From Cephalotus follicularis (Eukaryota; Streptophyta; Magnoliopsida; Oxalidales; Cephalotaceae), in the NCBI GenBank assembly GCA_001972305.1, contig BDDD01000086.1, positions 591,338-655,337 on the forward strand: DNA of 64,000 nt, read 5' to 3'. The notes beneath the pieces were generated by a model. That model worked only from the letters and a program-made list of their open reading frames with translations, had not been told where the DNA came from and did no database searches. This document shows, one piece after another, positions 1 through 11,280 of the stretch (position 1 is its first letter; every line of letters starts with the position of its first letter). A program made the translations under genes and the position numbers.

Positions 1-666
1 GATGGGGTTAGCCACACTGGCTAAGCAGAAACCCCATGCAGCATGTATGCATGTACAATGTGCAATATCGATGACAATTTATGCAATATCAATGTGCGGT
101 GTACAATATCAATGCATGACATGGCAAATGTACATGTACAATTGGCGATCAGACTACCCGTATGACAATGGCCCATAACAGAGTATACGGATAGGATCTA
201 TAACAATCAATCAATCAATAGCAGACATTCAATGGTGGTGTATGAAACACCCAATCAATCAATCAATATCCTATAGAGCATGCGACCGGTGTCAATACAA
301 TGTCAATCGGTTAGTAGTGATCAATCCCACGGAAGGTAGTCCTTCGAAAAGGGTGGGAGATCCATCCACGGTTCTCAGACTGATCAGGTCTGGAACGCAT
401 AGATGTTTCAGCCTATGGCTGGGCCAATACAACCTCGATGAGCTACAGCTGAGGGAGCTACGACCCTCAGCGAGCATCAATCGTCAATCAATCGTGCTCG
501 TCAGCACATGCTTGTCAGCATGACAATACAATAAAAGAAACGGTCGACGGAATAGGTGGACAAAGTCAACATAACATGCCAACGTAAACCACAAGGCCGC
601 TCTATAGGATCCATACAATACAATCAATCATTCAATCAAGTCAGTACAACTTTAGGTAAAGTCAAT

Positions 667-860
667 AAGTGGTGGTGCCTAATGGAGAAATTAGAACGTG
701 CGTCCATCTTACCGACTTAGACTCACAACGACACTTACAACTCAGACAATCAATCGATGTATCAATACAACGTCGATGCAAGGCCGATAAATGGTGGTGC
801 CTAATGGAGGGATGGAAACGTGCGTCCATTTTACCGACTTAGACTCGCAACAACACTAAT
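667..860. repeat. Two-copy direct repeat inside LTR-like region
   Basis: A unit beginning GTGGTGGTGCCTAATGGAG occurs near 670 and, with AT in place of the first GT, near 790. The copies are about 120 bp apart and each runs for about 65 bp through a shared CCGACTTAGACTC phrase. They differ at several positions, so this is an old tandem duplication within the surrounding LTR-like region. Confidence 0.6.
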
Positions 861-999
861 GACTCAAACAATCAATCAATCATTAAAACTGTTTTCAAAC
901 ACTTGAACAACTCAAGTGAGACTCTAGCCAAGTGGCAATGTGAAAAGAAGTTGAAAACCAGCTTTAAAACAGTTAAAAACTCCTTTCAGTACATTAGGC

Positions 1000-1350
1000 G
1001 TCAATGTCTTTGGTGAAAGACATCGACTCCTTTTTAAAACGATGGAAAGACGTCGATGTCTTTGAAAGACATCGATGTCTTTCCCTCTTTGTGTGGAGAT
1101 CTGGACGAAAACGTCGATGTCCTTTAAGAAGGGCGTCGATGCGTTTCAATAAAAATAGCCTGAGAATGCGCATCAATGTTCAGCATCGATGTCTTTCCAA
1201 GGGAGAGACATCTCGAGGCAAAGACGTCGACGTCTTTGATAGGCGTCGATCTCTTTGCTGCAGAATCAAGGATATAGCACTCATATGAGAAAGACATCGA
1301 CGTCTTTGGGCTAAGGATTGATGTCTTTTTCGGGCAAGGTCGATTTTGTG
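1000..1350. repeat. ATCGAT/GTCGAT dyad minisatellite
   Basis: About a dozen irregularly spaced units of the form AAGACRTCGAYGTCTTT or its half are packed into 350 bp. The best unit (1065-1082) is a perfect 18-bp palindrome, AAAGACATCGATGTCTTT. The same motif recurs in the Athila-type LTRs at about 19215-19520 and 25880-26190. The reading frames that cross it on both strands are by-products of the repeat. Confidence 0.75.
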
Positions 1351-2143
1351 TAGAAAAATAAGGCCAATCTCGGGTCAAAATCCAATTTAAAGCCATTCTT
1401 TAAAAACCAAAATTTACAATCAATCATTTGAGGTTAGTAAGACTAGTTACAACATTCCAAATTCAATTTCAATCCTTCAATTAACAATTAGGTCAAGGGT
1501 TTGCTATAAACCCTAAAAACCTCAATTCAATCACTCAATCACTCAATTCAATCATGCAATTCAATCAATCAATCAATAAAACAGTAGGCAATTCAGTAAA
1601 GAAGTCCTACCTTTCACTGAAGCTTCAAAAGTTGAGCTAACGATCGATCAATCGGTTGAAAACACCCAATAATCCGCTACTTTCTTGTTCAATCGCTAAG
1701 CCACCACTTGTAATCACTGTCCTTGTCGATGGAGATGCAATTCCGGCTGCAAGGGAGGAAGATGGAGGCTCTAGCTAGAGAGAGAGAAGGAGAAGGATAG
1801 AAAGAGGAGAGGAAATAAGAATAATTAGAGAAAAGAGAGAAAGAATTGACTTAAATAGTCGATTCGATCAACTCTCCGAAACTCGACCCAAAATCCCGAC
1901 TATACATGCATATAACCAATACAATATCAATAGGTATGTGAATACATCAATTCAATACAGTTCAGTACGGTCCAATACGGTACAATACGGTACGATGTAT
2001 GCATGAACAGTACAAAAGGGAATTCGGTCGTCACACCCTCTTTCAGGGGTACTTGGATCACATCCTTAACAGGTTGTGGACGCTCAGGTTCCACGTCTCT
2101 TCTGAGCTCCACATTTGCAATAGGAAGTACATTTTCCTTCCCT

Positions 2144-2743
2144 TTATCCATAATGGCAGTCTTGTAGCACTGCCTTGCGGCCTGTTGATCTCCTCTGGCT
2201 TCCCCCACGCCAAACCTCGTAGGGAACTTCATCAATAAGTGTCTCGTGGACACTATCGCCTCCATTAAGTTCATACCTGGTCGCACTATTATGGAATTTT
2301 AGGAACGTCATCTCCACCTGGGTCTGGCGTGGGGCCGTGCCTGCAACCACGGACAGGTCGATGGATCCTAGAGGATGGACCATCTCCCCTGAAAAGCCAA
2401 CCAGTGGGGTCTTCACGGGCTTTAGCTGGTCGGTCGGTATCCTCAGCTGATCAAATGCGTGTTTGTATAGGATATCGGTCGAGCTCCCGCTATCAATGAG
2501 AATCCTTTTCATAGTGAAAAGTGCCACTTGAAGAGTTACCACCATTGGATCATAGTGAGGGAGACGTACTCCCTCATAGTCCACCTCCGAGAAGGATATC
2601 ACCTCCTCATCTCCACCTGTTCTCAACCTTTTGCTGTGATGAATTTGCTGTACAGCAAGGGATTGCCTCCCATAGGCTATTCTGGCATTCTTATGGTCGC
2701 CACCAGACGCGACCCCCCCAGAGATGGTGTGGATGACACCCAT
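2144..2743 (-). pseudogene. Tat-type aspartic protease region (fossil)
   Basis: Minus-strand coding remnant of about 199 residues. It carries an LIDSGSSTDIL stretch, which is the D-S/T-G type active-site loop of retroelement aspartic proteases, preceded by a block (VDYEGVRLPHYDPMV) that in Tat elements sits just ahead of the protease. It continues the gag remnants that lie to its right. Part of the fossil element at 1995-5015; no function is expected. Confidence 0.7.
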
Positions 2744-2848
2744 GAGCTGTTGTTGCTGCTCCTCCTGTTGCCGAGGTGCCTATTCTCTCTTTTGCCATCT
2801 TCTTCCCTGAGGAGCATCTCTGTCTACATACTTGTGTAGATGCCCCTT

Positions 2849-4465
2849 TCAAATCAGGTCCTCAATCTGATTCTTCAATTGTCTGCACTCCTCGGTATCG
2901 TGCCCATGGTCACGATGGTACCGGCAGTATTTTTCCACGTCCCTCTTCTCTGTTGGGGGCCTCATCTTTTCAAGCCATTGGATGGGGACCTTATCCTTCT
3001 CCACAGCAAGTTTTCTGGTGCGTGTGTCCTGGAGGGGGGCGAAGTTATTGTAGAATGGGATAGGTGCCTCTCCCCTGGGTGAATCCATTCTCCTGGAGAG
3101 TTTGTGCCTGAGGTTTTTCTTGGACAGTTCTGACCCCTCCCTCCTCTTCTCTTTCTTCCCGGGAGCATTTCGTGAATGTTCCCCTTTCTCCTCTTGATGG
3201 CCCAACCAGGGTGTTTTTTGTTTCCTAGCCGCCATTTCTTCTTCGGCGTTGACATACTTTTCTGCTCTCTTCAGCAGGTCTGCGATATCCACCGCGGGTT
3301 TCTTCAAAAGGGAGAAAATGAAGAACGAGTTGTTCCTCAGCCCACTATTCAATGCTGCCATGGCGAAGGATGGCTCCAGGTCTTTCACTGTGAGAGACTC
3401 CCTGTTAAATCTGGTAAGGTAATCTCTCAGTGACTCATCTCTTCCCTATACCACATTGATCAAATGGGTAGAGTTGCTCCTCTGCGTAGTGCTGTTGAGG
3501 AACTTGGTTACGAACAATTCCGTAAACTGATCAAAATTCTCCACTGAACCCTTAGCCATGGTTAAATACCATGATTGGGCTGCACCAGTCAATGTTGCCA
3601 GGAATCATCGACAAAGTGTGGCGTCCGAGGCTTGGTGCACCAACATGGTTTGAATGTAGGTGCGCACACGTTGGATGAGATCTGTGGACCCATCATATTT
3701 GTCGAGACTTGGGAGCTGGAATCTGCTGGGAATACGCTCTACCATGATCTCGGATGTGAAGGGGTGGGCGCTAATGTTGCGCACCTTGGACAGACGTCCC
3801 CTCAGCTGTTCCTCTCCTCGAAACCTTCTCTCCATCTCAGCAAGCTTTTTATTCATTGCTTGCTCCACATCCTGAATGTTCCTGGCCCTGCTAGAGACTC
3901 ATGACTCCCCGGCCAGTGTGGTCGTGTGGTCTACCCTGCTCCCCTAGACCGTTCCCGCTCTGCGTGGGGCATTGGATCGCGTTCGTGCATCCTCTGTACC
4001 TCTGGCTTCCCCTTGGGGATCCACCTCCATGGCCTGGTACTCAGGATGCACTCTTCTGGGATCGTTGGGCTGATCCCGGGTAGTTGAGGACTCAGCCCTC
4101 TAAGATGCATTGATCTCAGGTTTCCTCCCTAGGGGAATATTATCCCCTGACTGCCTCGGGGGGAGCCTATCTCTCCTCAGCGGGTTTCGCTTGGCACCTC
4201 TGGGGTGTCCTATCTCCACCACTTGCTTGGCAAGACCGCTTTGTCCTCGAACTAATGGCTGAACAGGTTCGGCCTGGTTTTGGTTGGCTAAGCTGGTAAC
4301 CAACAAGTCAGTGAGGCGTTCCACCCCTTGGATCAACTGATTAAATTGCTGCCCAGTGACGGGAGTCTGCTCGGGAACTGCCACCTGACCGGTCTCGGTA
4401 GGTGGGATCTCTTGTTGTCGGCTACCGGTAGGTTCGGAGTTATTGATGTTCTTTCTCGGAGGCAT
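2849..4465 (-). pseudogene. Tat-type gag remnant (fossil)
   Basis: Minus-strand coding pieces at 4100-4465, 3605-3868 and 2849-3388 resemble a Tat gag: a Pro/Gln-rich N-terminal part, a central capsid-like part, then a basic linker and a Cys/His cluster of the CX2HX4HX4C kind ([14 protein letters not shown]). A capsid and nucleic-acid-binding role is known for the family. The same gag family, with a very similar N-terminal part (SLANQNQA), occurs on the plus strand at 17317-17914. Confidence 0.7.
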
Positions 4466-4490
4466 GATTCTTGATGGCTTTTTGCTGCGT

Positions 4491-4508
4491 TTCCCACAGA
4501 CGGCTCCA
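4491..4508 (-). other. Primer-binding site of Tat fragment A
   Basis: On the minus strand TGGAGCCGTCTGTGGGAA lies two bases inside the LTR end. It differs by one base from the site at 17130-17147 of the related plus-strand fragment. From memory this type of site pairs with an arginine tRNA in Tat/Ogre elements; I could not test that. Confidence 0.6.
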
Positions 4509-4510
4509 AT

Positions 4511-5015
4511 TGTTGATGCAGGAAACCTTCCTTCAACAGTATCCTACGTGGAGGGCTTTGATTTGTTAATGAAAACGCTGGAATTTATGTTCGAGAAGAT
4601 ATTTGGTTAAGAATCCCTGCACAGATAGAGCAAGAAGGTTGAAGGTCCAGGAGGTTGTTCTCCCCGGGACACTTCGACGATCAAGTTAGACACTGTGCAG
4701 AGAAAATAAGGTTCTTTTGAGAGTAAAAATGACTGACCTGTATAAAGTCGTTGGTTTTAGTATTTATAGGCCTTGGATGTAACTGTAGAGTGTGGAATTC
4801 GGAGTTGAAGGTTGCCCCTAAGGAAAATGTTGGAGGATCTCGGACATTTTCCCTGATCTCCGCTGGATTTGGTGCTCTTTCCCTTCAATTCAAACCAATC
4901 CTCCAACACAATTACAATACCCCCAACACAATTACTCCATCAATCATTCCTTCCCCATTGGGATCAGTACTAATAATTACTAAATAATTGTGAAGAACCC
5001 AAAAAAGTGGCCACA
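4511..5015 (-). repeat. LTR of Tat fragment A
   Basis: About 505 bp. On the minus strand it starts TGTGGCC and ends ATCAACA, two bases before the primer-binding site. A minus-strand TATAAATA near 4760 fits an LTR promoter. The outer end (5015) is set only by the TG terminus shared with the start of the LTR at 16699 and could be off by some bases. Confidence 0.5.
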
Positions 5016-7244
5016 AAAGGAAATCGTAAAAAAATAGTAACTTAGTTTGAAGCCAAGCAAGTTTCTCTCCCCCCTCCCCCCCTATTTTCAGTACAAAGCT
5101 CAGCAGCCATCAAGTCTCCTTTTTATCAAGTTCAATCACTAAAATCAAGTGTTTAATCGGATTTGAGGTCAGGGAAATCAAGTTACTACATAAGATGACT
5201 CGATGGATCAACACACTGGGAGCAACAACCAGATTTAGCGAAGATAATGCGGTGAGACGTGGAGTAAAAAGAGAAATCTCAAATTCTGCAACAAATAACT
5301 CAGTAAATAACAACATATCTTTCACTGTCGGACTTCCACCTTAAACATCGTGTCACAAGAAGAGACCCACACGTGTATAGAGATTAACAAAAGGACCCGC
5401 TTCAAATATACAATTACTGGAATTCAATAATTCTTCCTTGAAATAATCATAACAAAAATAAAATTAGCACGCAGGAACCGCTACACTGGTATTAAACAAA
5501 CATAAACTGGCAAACAGCAAACTCCAGATGGAGATTTGCTGCAAGCTGCAAGGCAGTGCTCTCAAAAAACATCAGAATTAATGCGAAAACTCCCAAAATC
5601 TCCAAATGAAACAAAGAATTCACTAAAAGGTATGACTGAGGAGAAAGCATTACCAGCCATCGGGAAAACACAGGCAAGCCACAGCAACTATGGAATCAGT
5701 GCCAGAGAACTCCATGAAAATTCTATAGTTCTTCACTTCTTATAAAGCAATTTTGAGACTGGGTGTCACCACTTGAAACAAGTCTCTAAACACAAATAGC
5801 AGAGGGTTGATCATTCTACCTATGCTCCAGTGTATGATGACACGAAGCGGAAGCTAACTATCTATCCTCCTCTGCACACTTGCAGCAGTTCATCCTGTTG
5901 TTAACAGGAACTATTCCATTGCATGGAATAACCACAAAGCCGAGTTAGAATTATGAGTGAAATGCCTGCAAACAATATCATTGTCGGCTTCAACTCCAAC
6001 AAAGCTGAAAACAAAACCAAAGCCTTCTTAGAAAATAAATACAAGTATATGCATGGGCACCTTCACTCATTCAACAGCGATTTCATTTAAACAACTCCAG
6101 CCTTAAATAGCCACCGCAATCTTCCAGTCAGCACAACGTGGAGGTGCATGATCCTCTTACTCACCAAGAAAATGATGAAACAATTCTTACCTCCGAAAAT
6201 AAGTACATGAATATTCATTCGCAAGATACCTTGTTTGCAGAAATTCAGGTAGACCACACCAACGGCAGCACACCGTTCCTCCTATTCTGATATTCCACCA
6301 GTCCTCAAGTTAGCACAGCATTGGGTATTTGACAATGCATTTGGAATCTACTGTTATCACGATGCAACAATTCCACTTCCTCTAAGCATCAAATTCTAGA
6401 TTCTATTGCATCATTATGATATTTATGCAGGACCTCCTCAAGACATCATACAACATACGAACTTGCAACAATAACCAACTACTACTTACCCCTTCCAAAT
6501 AACATACACTTAAACAAGAAAATTATAAATTGACGTCCTGATACTAACTGAAGAACGGAATTCGACCTCCACATGCTATACAAAAAGAAGAAAGCACAAA
6601 ATCCCGCAAGTACAATATAAAAATAAGACAACATATTACAGGTGAAAGACAACTTTATGCTATGTAAAATTGACGAAGTGAAAAACAGAAAAATAAAATC
6701 AAAATTCGGTTGCAGTCCGTGCCTATTTTTGTCATTCAGAATGCTAACAACCTTACAAAATTAAACTAGATGCCATTTAAAATTGCCATAATAATCAGAG
6801 AGAGAAGCGTAACTGAACTATTGATGGACTGGGATTATGTACCATTTGTTTTGCTGCATATCCTGCAATACGGTAAAAGCTTTCTGCTTTTGCTGTTTAG
6901 CATGCCAAAATTTCTTACTGACAGATAAATATGGAAGCATGATTCACATATTGACACTAAAAAATAGTTCTTAGGCTCTTTCTCATGGATAATTTTTTTA
7001 CAAAAGAACAATGAGATTGCAGCATGCCACCATCTATGTCAGCTGTCTAATGTAGTTGGATGCATTCTTCAGTCAGTAACTCCAGGATTAAAGAAAGAAA
7101 TTGCTGATAACTACATTCATGATATAGATTATGCGTATCCAAGTTACTTAACAATACCAGATTTTTGCCATCTTTATCATTCGTATAACCAAAAATACTT
7201 GGTAAAACCCCATTAAGAAAGAAATAAATTAAGGTAAAAGCCAT
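5016..7244. other. Low-repeat non-coding stretch, no gene seen
   Basis: AT-rich sequence with no recognisable repeat family and only short open frames that do not resemble known proteins. It lies downstream of the minus-strand PPR gene and could include intergenic DNA, spliced 3' untranslated exons or a non-coding transcript. Nothing in the bases decides among these. Confidence 0.5.
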
Positions 7245-7427
7245 GAATAATGCAATTGACCACAATTGTGTTACCATCATAACTGAGGTATCAAAATATC
7301 ATTGGTGCTTTTTTAAACACCGTTAATGATGCTTTAACTTTTAATAAAATAATCACCAATGATATTTTTACAACTCAGTTGTGAAGCACTTGTGATTTCA
7401 CCTCAGTTGTGATTAATAGCATTACTC
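7245..7427. mobile_element. MULE-type MITE, copy 1
   Basis: A 183-bp non-coding element. Its ends form imperfect terminal inverted repeats: GAATAATGCAATTGACCACAA at the left against GAGTAATGCTATTAATCACAA when the right end is read in reverse. It is flanked by AAAAGCCAT (7236-7244) and AAAAGGCAT (7428-7436), eight of nine bases alike, which fits the 9-bp target duplication of Mutator-like transposons. It is related to the element at 11922-12077. It would need a transposase in trans. Confidence 0.75.
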
Positions 7428-9416
7428 AAAAGGCATACTGTGTTTGAAGTAAATAAGAAATTAGGCATATTAAACAGCCATATTAAGATCTACAATATTT
7501 TGAACAGACCGTACCTCTAGGGATGGCATGATGAAGACCATTCTTTTTCCCGCATTAATCCATAGGCTCAATATGCAAGTTGATAGATAGATAACTAACT
7601 TACTATCTTGATTGGTTGAATTTGATGTATGTTATGAATCCATATATAACCAAACCGCTGAGAGTGGCCATAAAGAAGAAAGTATTCACAACCAAAACAT
7701 GAAAAAAAAAAAAAGGAAGAACAAGACACCAGTAGGGGGGAGAGCCAGGCAAAGAAATGAATATTATATCTTGTCCCATCTCCCCCCTCAAAACCCCGCA
7801 AAAATGAGAATTTATTAGGGATTTTGACCTTCCATTCAAGAGCACCTGTCAATGCATGACAAATGTCACATAACAACCAATTCAATAATCCCACACTTCT
7901 TTTCAACCCTCAAATCTCCTAACATTTTTTTCCCTTTCTATTTCACATCTCGCTCTTTTTACACCTCAATTTTACATTATTCAAACTCTCTCCCATAAAT
8001 TCTTCACCATTGTTTTTCTGCCGCAGACATTAATATTCAAAAATATCATGCGTTACTCAGAAAACACAACAGATAAAACTTTGGATTCTGTAGATCCATC
8101 AGATCTATAGCAAATTTCCAGACCCTTAAAAACATCGGTCATCGATCAGGATTCATTCTTGCACAGTTGTATATCAGAACCAAATCCAACTACTTGCAAT
8201 ATCTGATATACAAACACAAATGCATTGTATTAACACGTGGAGCAGAATATTTTCTTCCAGTACATATAGCAAACAAAGAGTAAAATATGAAACTTAACGA
8301 AATTGACACCAAAACAATCAATAATTAACCCGCATAAAAGCATACTTTCAGATCTATAAAATTATAAACTAAAAAACTGACAAAAGCATATAAAGATAAC
8401 AAAACAAATCGCTAGAAGGTCATAGTTAAATATAAGCAAAATACAATAAAGACTACTATAGCTTGTGCGATTTCATTTTGTCAGGCGATGCCAATTATAA
8501 AAGGAGGTCAACACTCCCTACATATAGCCTTTTGTGGAAAAGGAGATTCTAGAGGGATACTAATGATGTTCAAACTTGAGACAGTCTGCAATAAAGTATT
8601 ACATGTAGTTTTCTCAAACTGTTTAGCCCAAATTTGATCAAAATGTCGGCTTCTTACACAGCGGAGTTGTTAGCAATAAACCATGGCAGCTAAAGAAGCA
8701 ATGATATGCGTTAAAATACCAACCACAAGCATGAGTTGAGCATAATATTACTTGTAAGAAAAAAATTGACGATATGTGTTCTTTCTGTAATGTTGTTATA
8801 TATGTATAAGCTTATCTTGTAAAACATTTCAATTCAAGCTTATCTTGCAACTACAAATACAATGTCACTACTTTGTAAAATGATAACAAACAATACCATA
8901 GAAATCAGCTCAACTACCGATCGCTCAAACATCACCATTGTCTATTCATGTCAGCTAGGAGCATAAAATTCACTTGGGCTGCATCGTCTCATGCTGCATT
9001 GATTGCCATATCTGTTTTGACAATTTCAATAGCATTTTTCGCACCGAATCTGAACACAAAGAGAAAGGAAATTTGAAGCGTGTTATAAAAACAAGTCTTA
9101 ACCTGCAAGAAACATTGTATCTTATTCCGTTAAAAACTGGTAATCGTGCAATAGGACACGAATAATCAGCAGTCACAGAAGAATGATGGAAGAGAATTTG
9201 GTTGAGTGTAGATATTTGGGACTACCATTTCGGGAATTCAACAACTCCAGTGCAACTGCCTCTTACCAGCCTATGGTCTCCATAGCTTTCTCATGGAAAA
9301 CTATTGTTGCTTCGAAGTTCATGATCCTCTATGAACCACAATCATAGGATCATACGGTACTTTGTAAAGCCCATGAACCCTTAGAAGTCATTTGCTATTT
9401 ATTCACGCTCCCCAAA
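7428..9416. other. Low-repeat non-coding stretch, no gene seen
   Basis: No recognisable coding sequence. A minus-strand open frame of 103 codons (7595-7906) resembles nothing I know. The part at about 7800-8030 is pyrimidine-rich like a 5' leader and includes a 28-bp string (7974-8001) found again identically just upstream of the PPR gene at 11245-11272. A run of 12 A lies near 7700. Confidence 0.5.
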
Positions 9417-11174
9417 TTAAGAAATATACCTGAGGTCCGGTACATGACCAGTTAGCTTCATCTGTCCATCTAATTCAGTTAGCAACAAATAGATCTCATT
9501 AGAAGCAAAATGAGATGTATCAGATGCTGCAAACTGATGTATTTCTCTATCCATTTCAATCCAACTAGACCCAGGACATCTCTTTTCTACTCCTTGTTCG
9601 TTCATGATCACCCTGATCTTTGCAACCTCAACCCATCTGTTTACCTCAGCATACATGTTAAGTAAAAGAGTGTAGAAACCATTGTTTTTTGGCTCCAAGA
9701 CCATCAATTCATTAACAGCAATCTGAGCCATTTCCAAGTTCCTATAAAGCTTACACCCACCCAACAAGGAACTCCATATGACAGAGTTAGGTTCAAATGT
9801 CATGCTTCTTATCAAGTCTAGTGCCTCTTTGAGCAGACCAGCTTTGCTCAATAGATCAACCATGCATCCATAGTGTTCAATTTCAGGAGGGATAGCATAA
9901 TCAAAAGTCATGCTCAGAAATCTCATGCGGCCCTCGTGAACCAATCCTGCATGAGTACATGCGCTTAAAACACTAACAAAAGTAACCCCATTTGGTTTAA
10001 TCTTTTCCTTCTCCATCTTACTAAACATAGATAAGGCCTCCTTTCCATAACCATGAGCAGCAAGCCCTTCTAACAATGAATTCCAACAGAAGAGGTTTTT
10101 CTCTCGCAATTTAAAGAACACCAAAAGGGACCTATCTAAGCTCCCACACTTTGCATACATATCAATCAATGAAGATCCAATATAAACATCGTAATCAAAT
10201 CCACTCTGCATTACGTAGAGATGCATTTCCTTTCCCAAATCAAGCGCTCCAAGGTGAGCACAAGCTGAAATAACAGTTGCCATGGTCACTCCATCGGGCC
10301 TAATCCCATTTGCTGTCATCTCATCAAATACAGCCAATGCTTCAGTAAAAAGCCTGTTCCGTGAATAGCAGTTGATCATTGTTGTCCAAGAAATTTTATC
10401 TCTCACAGGGATTTGCTTAAACAACTTCTTCGCAGACTCCACGTCCCCCAACCTTGCATACCCATCAATCATAGTATTCCAAGTAGCAGTGCTCCTATCA
10501 GGCATCTCATCAAACAATATCCTGGCAGAACTTAAATCCCCAACCTTGGCATGAGCAGATATCACCGTAGTCCACGCAAAAACATCTCTTTCGGTCATTT
10601 CATCAAACACCTTTCTCGATTCAACAATTTGACTTAAATTTGAGTAAAAATCAATCAAAGAAGTTTGAACATACACATGCGAATTAAACCCATGTTTCCA
10701 ATTGTGCCCATGAACGCCTTCTCCAAATCTCAAAGCAGATAACAAACTACAAGCTTTAACTAACGATGGAAATGTATAAGAGGTTGGCATAACTTCAGCC
10801 CTTAGCATAAGTAGGTAATATACCAGGGCTTGAAGTGGGTGATTGCAAAAAACGAAGCCTCTAAGTAAAGCATTGTAGACAAATACATTGGGTTCATGCA
10901 TCTGGGAGAAGGCTAAAAGTGCATGGTTTGGCTGATAAAAGGAAGTACATGCACTTATGAATTGATTTACAAAGAGGCAATCTTGGTTTGAGTTGTTTTT
11001 GACCATGGTGGCATATACAGATTCAAGGTCTTTTATAGTGGAGACTTTCTTTAGTTGATCAACGACAGTATGTATTTTTTGGGTGAGTGAAACAGGTTGT
11101 TGTCGTTGCTGGGGAAGGGGTGAAAGACGGTTAAAAACGAGTACAGTTTTCATGAGGCACGGTGTTTTCGTCAA
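9417..11174 (-). CDS. PLS-class pentatricopeptide repeat protein with E-type C-terminus
   Basis: Intronless minus-strand gene of 585 codons, the one intact host gene seen. After an N-terminal extension of about 60 residues, which could carry an organelle transit peptide, helical PPR units run in tandem from roughly residue 65 to 430; typical unit wording includes VFVYNALLRGF, TATWNTMIDGYARLGDVESA and KISWTTMINCYSRN. The end (from about residue 440) is an E/E+ type extension with HYGCMVDLLSKAG and CPGSSWIE (near residue 535). No DYW deaminase domain follows. Known proteins of this class bind organellar RNA in a base-specific way and mostly guide C-to-U editing, borrowing a DYW partner; that role is inferred here. 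A second Met at residue 8 is an alternative start. A 10-bp TTTATATAAA lies about 100 bp upstream. Confidence 0.93.
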   Translation of the reverse strand: MTKTPCLMKTVLVFNRLSPLPQQRQQPVSLTQKIHTVVDQLKKVSTIKDLESVYATMVKNNSNQDCLFVNQFISACTSFYQPNHALLAFSQMHEPNVFVYNALLRGFVFCNHPLQALVYYLLMLRAEVMPTSYTFPSLVKACSLLSALRFGEGVHGHNWKHGFNSHVYVQTSLIDFYSNLSQIVESRKVFDEMTERDVFAWTTVISAHAKVGDLSSARILFDEMPDRSTATWNTMIDGYARLGDVESAKKLFKQIPVRDKISWTTMINCYSRNRLFTEALAVFDEMTANGIRPDGVTMATVISACAHLGALDLGKEMHLYVMQSGFDYDVYIGSSLIDMYAKCGSLDRSLLVFFKLREKNLFCWNSLLEGLAAHGYGKEALSMFSKMEKEKIKPNGVTFVSVLSACTHAGLVHEGRMRFLSMTFDYAIPPEIEHYGCMVDLLSKAGLLKEALDLIRSMTFEPNSVIWSSLLGGCKLYRNLEMAQIAVNELMVLEPKNNGFYTLLLNMYAEVNRWVEVAKIRVIMNEQGVEKRCPGSSWIEMDREIHQFAASDTSHFASNEIYLLLTELDGQMKLTGHVPDLRYIS

Positions 11175-11270
11175 TGTGAAAATTTCGAGCCAATGACAAA
11201 TTGACCCTCGTCACTGTTGGCAAGCTCCTGCTCAGTTTGAAATAACATTATTCAAACTCTCTCCCATAAA

Positions 11271-11280
11271 TTTATATAAA
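11271..11280 (-). promoter_or_regulatory. Possible TATA box of the PPR gene
   Basis: TTTATATAAA, self-complementary and so readable on the minus strand, lies about 97 bp upstream of the PPR start codon. Position and sequence suit a plant core promoter. The region is AT-rich, so chance occurrence is quite possible. Confidence 0.3.

Larger units (their letters stand above)
1..1990 (-). mobile_element. Degenerate LTR-like region, family unassigned
   Basis: No coding frame of note is seen. The stretch is rich in CAAT/CAATCAAT microsatellite and holds phrases shared with the solo-LTR-like insertion at 13107-15984: a GGGGTTAGCC/AACCCCATGCA pair near the left end, and a pyrimidine-rich leader on the minus strand (about 1770-1860) of the kind that follows an LTR promoter. 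These shared parts suggest a diverged relative of that LTR in minus orientation. Neither terminus can be fixed, because the left end lies outside the window and the right end merges into the Tat fragment near 1990. The call is inference from shared wording, not from intact ends. Confidence 0.4.
1995..5015 (-). mobile_element. Ty3/gypsy Tat-type element, 5' part (LTR, gag, protease)
   Basis: Fossil on the minus strand. Read from right to left it has an LTR (4511-5015), a primer-binding site (4491-4508), gag-like coding (about 2849-4465) and a protease-like segment (2144-2743); it then stops being recognisable before any full reverse transcriptase. The gag and protease wording (for example PHYDPMVVTLQV and LIDSGSSTDIL) matches what I know of the Tat/Ogre group. 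No matching 3' LTR is seen, so it is a fragment. It is broken several times over and looks old. Confidence 0.75.

Noticed and set aside
2521-3082. Several plus-strand frames opposite the Tat protease and gag
   Set aside because: Antisense shadows of the minus-strand fossil coding; no independent features.
7595-7906. 103-codon minus-strand frame with hydrophobic stretches
   Set aside because: No similarity I can recognise, the F/S-rich make-up follows from an A-run and low complexity, and there is no supporting context.
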